From NCBI GenBank assembly GCA_004352715.1, contig SCFE01000047.1, forward strand, positions 74,718 through 98,918: a DNA stretch of 24,201 nt, written 5' to 3'. The notes beneath the pieces are model-generated. The model was not told where the DNA came from and ran no database searches. It saw only the letters and a program-made list of their open reading frames with translations. Shown here one piece after another: positions 18,019 to 24,201 of the stretch. How positions within the stretch are numbered: the first letter of the stretch is position 1; every line of letters begins with the position of its first letter. A program made the position numbers and the translations under genes. Origin of the DNA: Hofstenia miamia (Eukaryota; Xenacoelomorpha; Acoela).

Positions 18019-19124
18019 CTACAAACTGATTTGCACAAGTGAGCAAAAATGAAACTAAAACACACACAGGTACGCTGTCGCATCCTGAGAAAGTATTAGG
18101 GAGTATGGGGCAAAGGGGCATATGGTGATTGCAAGTTGACCGTATTACCGTCTGCTGTATAGTTTAGCCTTTTTTGACTTAGGCCTAGTTTTAGCCGGAG
18201 AGGTTTTCTTTTTTGGCGATCTGAGGGATGGACTTGGACTACTGACATCCTCATCTTCTGTATCTGCTGTTTCTTATTTTGACTCCATGGCTAATTCTTC
18301 AATGTCGGTTATTGCTCTTTTTCTGGAAATGACAGGGGCAGACTGTTCAGAGTAGTGGAAGCCCCAAAAGCTGTTTGGAACTTGTCCATTACTTCTCTAC
18401 TGACGGTACCTTTAGAGTATTCCATAGTTTCCAACACTTAAAATAAGTGTCTCTATGCACGTGTTTTGCTTACCATAAGCAATTTCTCCCACTGATCGTT
18501 GAAATCAGTATAGCTCTGGATTCTCTCCTTCTGCATATGTGGGCTTTTTGCGAGTGTTGACTTGGGGCGAGTGCATAAAATGAATGTGCCCAGCCTATCC
18601 TGACAGGATTCTGCGAGAGAAATCAGGTCAAGCCTGATTTGCTGTTTCCTGAAAACGTACGCGGCCCACACGGCAGCGCGTCTGCATTTTGACAGGTCTT
18701 TAAAGTCTTCAGTGAGCTTTATGAGTGGCAGCAGCTTGTGTAGATCGGGACAAAACCTAAGGTGTGCCCCAATGGCAAGGACCGCGCCTACTTTAGCTAG
18801 CCCGGCCGGAACTGCATTAAACCTGAGTTTAATATCTTCACTTGCTTCGAAACCGAATGGGGCCCTGCTCCTAAAGGATCAGCATTAGGAACAACGCCTT
18901 CCATTCCAATTTTTGCAAACACTTGTCTGGTACTGGCATAATGGCCCAGTGTGTGAACGAAGGTAACAACGTTTTCTGTTACCGTTTGGTCGTAAAACAT
19001 TTGGAAATATTTTTCCACATAACCGCTGAAACTAGAAATTTATTTTTGTAGCGATAATCAAACCTAGGGCAATTCTTAATTTGCCAGCAGTGCAGTACTC
19101 TTTTACAGTGTCTGCTCCCTTTGC
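18019..19124. repeat. Tandem repeat unit 1 (1,106 bp)
   Basis: Begins CTACAAACTGATTTGCACAA and ends TCTGCTCCCTTTGC. It is repeated at 19126-20231 with a constant offset of 1,107 and no difference that I can find. The two units are separated by one N (19125). Confidence 0.95.
18145..19124 (-). pseudogene. Nucleoprotein-like relic, duplicated partial copy
   Basis: Identical to 19252-20231 because it lies in tandem unit 1. It includes the middle and C-terminal coding segments of the relic described at 19252-20539 and is cut at the unit edge, so it lacks the N-terminal part. If the duplication is an assembly error this copy does not exist in the genome. Confidence 0.3.
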
Positions 19125-19125
19125 N
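19125..19125. other. Single-N contig join
   Basis: One N exactly at the boundary between two identical 1,106-bp units, typical of scaffolding or gap closing that failed to merge overlapping contig ends. Confidence 0.85.
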
Positions 19126-20231
19126 CTACAAACTGATTTGCACAAGTGAGCAAAAATGAAACTAAAACACACACAGGTACGCTGTCGCATCCTGAGAAAG
19201 TATTAGGGAGTATGGGGCAAAGGGGCATATGGTGATTGCAAGTTGACCGTATTACCGTCTGCTGTATAGTTTAGCCTTTTTTGACTTAGGCCTAGTTTTA
19301 GCCGGAGAGGTTTTCTTTTTTGGCGATCTGAGGGATGGACTTGGACTACTGACATCCTCATCTTCTGTATCTGCTGTTTCTTATTTTGACTCCATGGCTA
19401 ATTCTTCAATGTCGGTTATTGCTCTTTTTCTGGAAATGACAGGGGCAGACTGTTCAGAGTAGTGGAAGCCCCAAAAGCTGTTTGGAACTTGTCCATTACT
19501 TCTCTACTGACGGTACCTTTAGAGTATTCCATAGTTTCCAACACTTAAAATAAGTGTCTCTATGCACGTGTTTTGCTTACCATAAGCAATTTCTCCCACT
19601 GATCGTTGAAATCAGTATAGCTCTGGATTCTCTCCTTCTGCATATGTGGGCTTTTTGCGAGTGTTGACTTGGGGCGAGTGCATAAAATGAATGTGCCCAG
19701 CCTATCCTGACAGGATTCTGCGAGAGAAATCAGGTCAAGCCTGATTTGCTGTTTCCTGAAAACGTACGCGGCCCACACGGCAGCGCGTCTGCATTTTGAC
19801 AGGTCTTTAAAGTCTTCAGTGAGCTTTATGAGTGGCAGCAGCTTGTGTAGATCGGGACAAAACCTAAGGTGTGCCCCAATGGCAAGGACCGCGCCTACTT
19901 TAGCTAGCCCGGCCGGAACTGCATTAAACCTGAGTTTAATATCTTCACTTGCTTCGAAACCGAATGGGGCCCTGCTCCTAAAGGATCAGCATTAGGAACA
20001 ACGCCTTCCATTCCAATTTTTGCAAACACTTGTCTGGTACTGGCATAATGGCCCAGTGTGTGAACGAAGGTAACAACGTTTTCTGTTACCGTTTGGTCGT
20101 AAAACATTTGGAAATATTTTTCCACATAACCGCTGAAACTAGAAATTTATTTTTGTAGCGATAATCAAACCTAGGGCAATTCTTAATTTGCCAGCAGTGC
20201 AGTACTCTTTTACAGTGTCTGCTCCCTTTGC
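19126..20231. repeat. Tandem repeat unit 2 (1,106 bp)
   Basis: Second, apparently identical copy of 18019-19124. It continues to the right into unique sequence (TTGACATTCGG...), which extends the same minus-strand relic, so this copy is the natural context. Confidence 0.95.
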
Positions 20232-20539
20232 TTGACATTCGGCAATAATTTGCTGGCTTGCTTCTACCCAGTCACCGTCCGGGATAGGTAGGTGTATGCG
20301 GACAAGTCCCCTAAGGACTACGACAATGCACCCAGGTACAAAGAACCTACATATGCCCTCATTTGCTGTGCATCTGTTTCTGCCCCAAATGGCAGCTACT
20401 GTTGCGGCAATGCTCCTAACTTGCCTGAAGCTTACAGGTAGTCTTAAGTGTTTGTTGAGGCGTTCATCGCTTCGAGCAGCGATTCCAACATTGACGTTGC
20501 CGTTAAAAGTTGGCATGGTTATGTCCAACCCCCTAGAGC
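19252..20539 (-). pseudogene. Possible endogenous negative-strand RNA virus nucleoprotein relic
   Basis: The minus strand carries coding pieces in shifting frames. The first, 20528-20139, stays open up to the gap edge. The second runs 20125 to about 19970, the third about 19975-19560. The fourth is a C-terminal tail (about 19440-19252) with an acidic patch and then a Ser/Pro/Lys-rich basic stretch ending in TAA. The product is helix-rich with aliphatic and Trp residues, has no signal peptide or zinc motif, and at ~420 residues plus a missing N-terminus (in the 632-N gap) has the size and basic-tail layout of mononegavirus or chuvirus-type nucleoproteins. G+C is clearly higher than in the host flanks. 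The assignment rests on overall character only: I cannot point to a diagnostic motif. It could instead be a decayed host or transposon gene. At least three frame breaks make it non-functional. Confidence 0.33.
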
Positions 20540-21171
20540 NNNNNNNNNNNNNNNNNNNNNNNNNNNNNNNNNNNNNNNNNNNNNNNNNNNNNNNNNNNNN
20601 NNNNNNNNNNNNNNNNNNNNNNNNNNNNNNNNNNNNNNNNNNNNNNNNNNNNNNNNNNNNNNNNNNNNNNNNNNNNNNNNNNNNNNNNNNNNNNNNNNNN
20701 NNNNNNNNNNNNNNNNNNNNNNNNNNNNNNNNNNNNNNNNNNNNNNNNNNNNNNNNNNNNNNNNNNNNNNNNNNNNNNNNNNNNNNNNNNNNNNNNNNNN
20801 NNNNNNNNNNNNNNNNNNNNNNNNNNNNNNNNNNNNNNNNNNNNNNNNNNNNNNNNNNNNNNNNNNNNNNNNNNNNNNNNNNNNNNNNNNNNNNNNNNNN
20901 NNNNNNNNNNNNNNNNNNNNNNNNNNNNNNNNNNNNNNNNNNNNNNNNNNNNNNNNNNNNNNNNNNNNNNNNNNNNNNNNNNNNNNNNNNNNNNNNNNNN
21001 NNNNNNNNNNNNNNNNNNNNNNNNNNNNNNNNNNNNNNNNNNNNNNNNNNNNNNNNNNNNNNNNNNNNNNNNNNNNNNNNNNNNNNNNNNNNNNNNNNNN
21101 NNNNNNNNNNNNNNNNNNNNNNNNNNNNNNNNNNNNNNNNNNNNNNNNNNNNNNNNNNNNNNNNNNNNNNN
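20540..21171. other. Assembly gap (632 N)
   Basis: Unknown sequence between the nucleoprotein-like relic and the transposase relic. Both minus-strand coding remnants run to its edges, so it probably holds the relic's N-terminal part on its left side and the end of the transposase on its right. Confidence 0.95.
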
Positions 21172-22081
21172 ATTAATGTTCAATGTACTTGTTTTTGCTA
21201 GTAAATCTGCAACCAGAGTCAATATATGAGGATTCACAATCAATGACTTATCTCCAAAACTAATAGAAAATCTTCCATTGATAATTTTAAATCTATTAAA
21301 AATGTCATGCAACTAAGTATTCGTTAGGTTTACAACTACCTACAAAAAGACCACTAAGAAATATGTTATTGAGAGGTGAACGATTTTTGGAGGAAGATTT
21401 GCAATAAAGAACCACACAGGCCAGGCAGAGTTATTGGCTGATTTAACAATAGAAACACCATCGTCAGTATTCACAATTAAATATAACGTTAATTCATCGG
21501 AATTCAGAGGGAAAATGATATCCTGAATAATATTGTCTTGTACTAATCTTCTGTTCATTAAATATTTAAAATTACTGTTAATGATGATTTCTAGAATTGA
21601 GGTATCTGAAGTTGTTGAATCTATTGAGATTTTGGATTTTGTTTCATTTTTAACTTTTTTGAGAATAATAACTTGTCAAATTGTTATTGTGAGGAAGTGC
21701 ACATTTAAAAAGTTTTAACACCTATTTGAAACACTCATCACTGAAGCAATAATGAATTACCAAAGAATTTAATTGATCAATTTATTCTTTGTTGGTCATA
21801 TCAATGTGAGGATGACGCTTTTTGCTGTCAATATCGAATACTTCCGAACTATTGCTTACAGACATTGAAGATTCCTCATCATCATTGAGTAACCTCCATA
21901 AAGGTTCAATACATCTTCCAGAATAGATGACTCATCAGAGTTTTTTAAGTTAGAATTGGAACTTCGAATAGATTTCCTAGAAACAGCTGTTTGAACACTT
22001 TCCCGAGCGATCTCAGCATAAACTAATTCTATTGATTCAGATAAACTGATGTCTTTTTTCGTAGATACACAGGTTTACAAG
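21172..22081 (-). pseudogene. DDE transposase relic, tnp2/CACTA-like
   Basis: Read from the right, minus-strand frames give an acidic Ser/Asp-rich N-terminal region (about 21940-21790). Next comes 'DELTLYLIVNTDDGVSIVKS' followed by 'NNSAWPVWFFIANLPPK' (21498-21382), then after a frameshift 'LSGLFVGSCKPNEYLV', and after another 'NGRFSISFG...VNPHILTLVADLLAKTSTLN' running into the gap at 21171. The pattern NTDGV.I.KSS...WP....I..LPP, then LAGLW.G..KP, then an Ala/Asp-rich AxA..LN block is what I associate with animal 'transposase domain' proteins of the Transposase_21/tnp2-like group. At least two frameshifts and several stops show decay. TIRs are not visible and may lie in the flanking gaps. 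Confidence 0.5.
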
Positions 22082-23081
22082 NNNNNNNNNNNNNNNNNNN
22101 NNNNNNNNNNNNNNNNNNNNNNNNNNNNNNNNNNNNNNNNNNNNNNNNNNNNNNNNNNNNNNNNNNNNNNNNNNNNNNNNNNNNNNNNNNNNNNNNNNNN
22201 NNNNNNNNNNNNNNNNNNNNNNNNNNNNNNNNNNNNNNNNNNNNNNNNNNNNNNNNNNNNNNNNNNNNNNNNNNNNNNNNNNNNNNNNNNNNNNNNNNNN
22301 NNNNNNNNNNNNNNNNNNNNNNNNNNNNNNNNNNNNNNNNNNNNNNNNNNNNNNNNNNNNNNNNNNNNNNNNNNNNNNNNNNNNNNNNNNNNNNNNNNNN
22401 NNNNNNNNNNNNNNNNNNNNNNNNNNNNNNNNNNNNNNNNNNNNNNNNNNNNNNNNNNNNNNNNNNNNNNNNNNNNNNNNNNNNNNNNNNNNNNNNNNNN
22501 NNNNNNNNNNNNNNNNNNNNNNNNNNNNNNNNNNNNNNNNNNNNNNNNNNNNNNNNNNNNNNNNNNNNNNNNNNNNNNNNNNNNNNNNNNNNNNNNNNNN
22601 NNNNNNNNNNNNNNNNNNNNNNNNNNNNNNNNNNNNNNNNNNNNNNNNNNNNNNNNNNNNNNNNNNNNNNNNNNNNNNNNNNNNNNNNNNNNNNNNNNNN
22701 NNNNNNNNNNNNNNNNNNNNNNNNNNNNNNNNNNNNNNNNNNNNNNNNNNNNNNNNNNNNNNNNNNNNNNNNNNNNNNNNNNNNNNNNNNNNNNNNNNNN
22801 NNNNNNNNNNNNNNNNNNNNNNNNNNNNNNNNNNNNNNNNNNNNNNNNNNNNNNNNNNNNNNNNNNNNNNNNNNNNNNNNNNNNNNNNNNNNNNNNNNNN
22901 NNNNNNNNNNNNNNNNNNNNNNNNNNNNNNNNNNNNNNNNNNNNNNNNNNNNNNNNNNNNNNNNNNNNNNNNNNNNNNNNNNNNNNNNNNNNNNNNNNNN
23001 NNNNNNNNNNNNNNNNNNNNNNNNNNNNNNNNNNNNNNNNNNNNNNNNNNNNNNNNNNNNNNNNNNNNNNNNNNNNNNNNN
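22082..23081. other. Assembly gap of exactly 1,000 N
   Basis: The round length suggests a placeholder or estimated gap rather than a measured one. Open frames spanning it are artefacts. Confidence 0.95.
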
Positions 23082-24168
23082 ATTACCATTTAAAGGACAA
23101 CTTTAATCCATAGAATTCTTTCAAGTTCTTGCAAAAATTCAGTTAATATTTGAGTTAAACTTTAAGTATTCCCTAAAGATTAAAATGATCATTAATGTTT
23201 CAAACATTGTCATGCATTGGTTGCCTATAAAATCACTAGTTTAAGCACTGATTCGAGCTGCAACAAGCTGATCAAACTTCAAACACTTGTAAAGGCTATT
23301 AGATAAGTGAGTGCAATAGTTGGTTCTGACCAGTGTTGAATATTTTAAGGCATGGCATGGGCAAGTCTATTGGGGAACATAGTTTACTGCAATGTTAAAA
23401 ATAAATTCCTCTTAAAGCGTACTACTGTGACTGAAGTTTTTAAAAAGTTAAATAATTTTTAGTGAAAGTTAGAATTCTTAAAAATGATTTAAACTCACTC
23501 CATACCTAATGTTTGTGGTTTTGAGCCCGTGGAAACAAAGAACTTTAACTGTTTGTTAATATGTGCAATGATATCCCAAACTCATTGAGACGTTCCGTGC
23601 AAAAGAAAGAGGTCGCGAAAACTCCTCTATCATGTTGTGGTTTCATTTTTATCATAGCATTAATAGTTTTTGAGCTGAGAGTTTAAACATTTTTTCTAGG
23701 ATAATGAAAATTTTTCAAAAATCCTCTGGTTTTAAGGTTAATGTGGTATAGACTGCCTTCTTCAAAAATGAAATGGAAAAGGCAGCAAAGGTTTGTTTTC
23801 TATACATTATATTGGCAGGTACTCTAAAAATATGTATTTGTTTTAAATTTTTGGAAGATTTGCGAAATGGACTGGATCGTGGACACCTTAGACATCTTTT
23901 ACAGTAGTAACCATATTATTGTAAATAATTTTGGCATTGCCGTCTTTTGTTTTTTGCAAATGTTTGCTTCATTTTCAGCTAATATATTTTTTACCAATGG
24001 AACTTAAGCTGTGATCAGAAATTTTAATGGGAGTGGGATGGGAGATACTAGGCCCGAATAAAATAGTATATGTGGGTTTGGTACCAAAAAACGGTTGTTC
24101 CGCAGAACCCTAGTAGTAGCAACTCCAAAAATATCGTGTATTTGATAATTATTCAGTGAAAAATATTG

Positions 24169-24170
<2 letters not shown>
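23082..24170. other. AT-rich non-coding stretch
   Basis: All frames are short. I see no exon, RNA gene or element with recognisable ends. The segment around 24030-24120 is somewhat less AT-rich but shows no clear structure. Confidence 0.5.

Positions 24171-24201
<31 letters not shown>
24171..24201. repeat. (TA)n microsatellite at the window edge
   Basis: An uninterrupted TA run reaching the end of the window. Confidence 0.95.

Noticed and set aside
20296-21312. Long frames on both strands across the 632-N gap
   Set aside because: Most of their length is N. The plus-strand ones are antisense to the relic.
22037-23113. 350-codon frames across the 1,000-N gap
   Set aside because: Artefact of undetermined sequence with a few real codons at each end.
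1-24201. Search for CRISPR arrays, prokaryotic defence operons or toxin-antitoxin pairs
   Set aside because: The window is plainly eukaryotic. The repeats are transposon-related, microsatellites or an assembly duplication, with no regular spacer-repeat pattern.

Overview
The window is a piece of an AT-rich invertebrate animal genome (roughly two thirds A+T by eye). It carries spliced metazoan coding sequence, LINE, Tc1/mariner and hAT-type mobile elements, many (TA)n tracts and scaffold gaps. Nothing looks bacterial: there are no operons, Shine-Dalgarno-led gene runs or CRISPR arrays. I cannot name the species or phylum from the sequence. No new multi-gene system is evident. The window is mostly a transposon graveyard around the start of one conserved gene.

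Layout. 1-620: 3' end of a CR1/jockey-like LINE on +, cut by the window edge. 655-955: a hAT-type MITE with an 8-bp target duplication. 956-4500: no recognisable gene. 4505-6345: decayed antisense LINE with endonuclease and reverse-transcriptase motifs. 6346-7892: AT-rich, plus one copy of a dispersed repeat. 7904-10890: the first two coding exons of folliculin (FLCN) on +, split by a 2.5-kb intron that holds an alternative-pairing hairpin, a second copy of the dispersed repeat, a (TA)n tract and a 5'-truncated insertion of the same LINE as at position 1. The later FLCN exons are not recognisable here.

10891-18018: presumably still FLCN intron or intergenic. It holds a candidate minus-strand internal exon (11145-11274), a diverged 126-bp duplication, a mariner with TIRs but a ruined catalytic core (13146-14510), a candidate minus-strand terminal exon (14839-14953), a fold-back repeat (15029-15284), a 566-bp Tc1/mariner-type deletion element (15313-15878), and two Tc1 elements whose 3' ends face each other across a (TA)n microsatellite and a gap (15880-17664).

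18019-20231 is a 1,106-bp segment present twice in tandem with a single N at the join, very probably an assembly artefact. It carries most of a broken minus-strand gene for a helix-rich protein with a Lys/Ser-rich tail, tentatively an endogenous negative-strand RNA virus nucleoprotein relic. After a 632-N gap, 21172-22081 holds a decayed DDE transposase of the tnp2/CACTA-like type. A 1,000-N gap follows, then AT-rich sequence ending in (TA)n.

The only gene likely to be functional is FLCN. Everything else recognised is mobile, decayed or unassigned.
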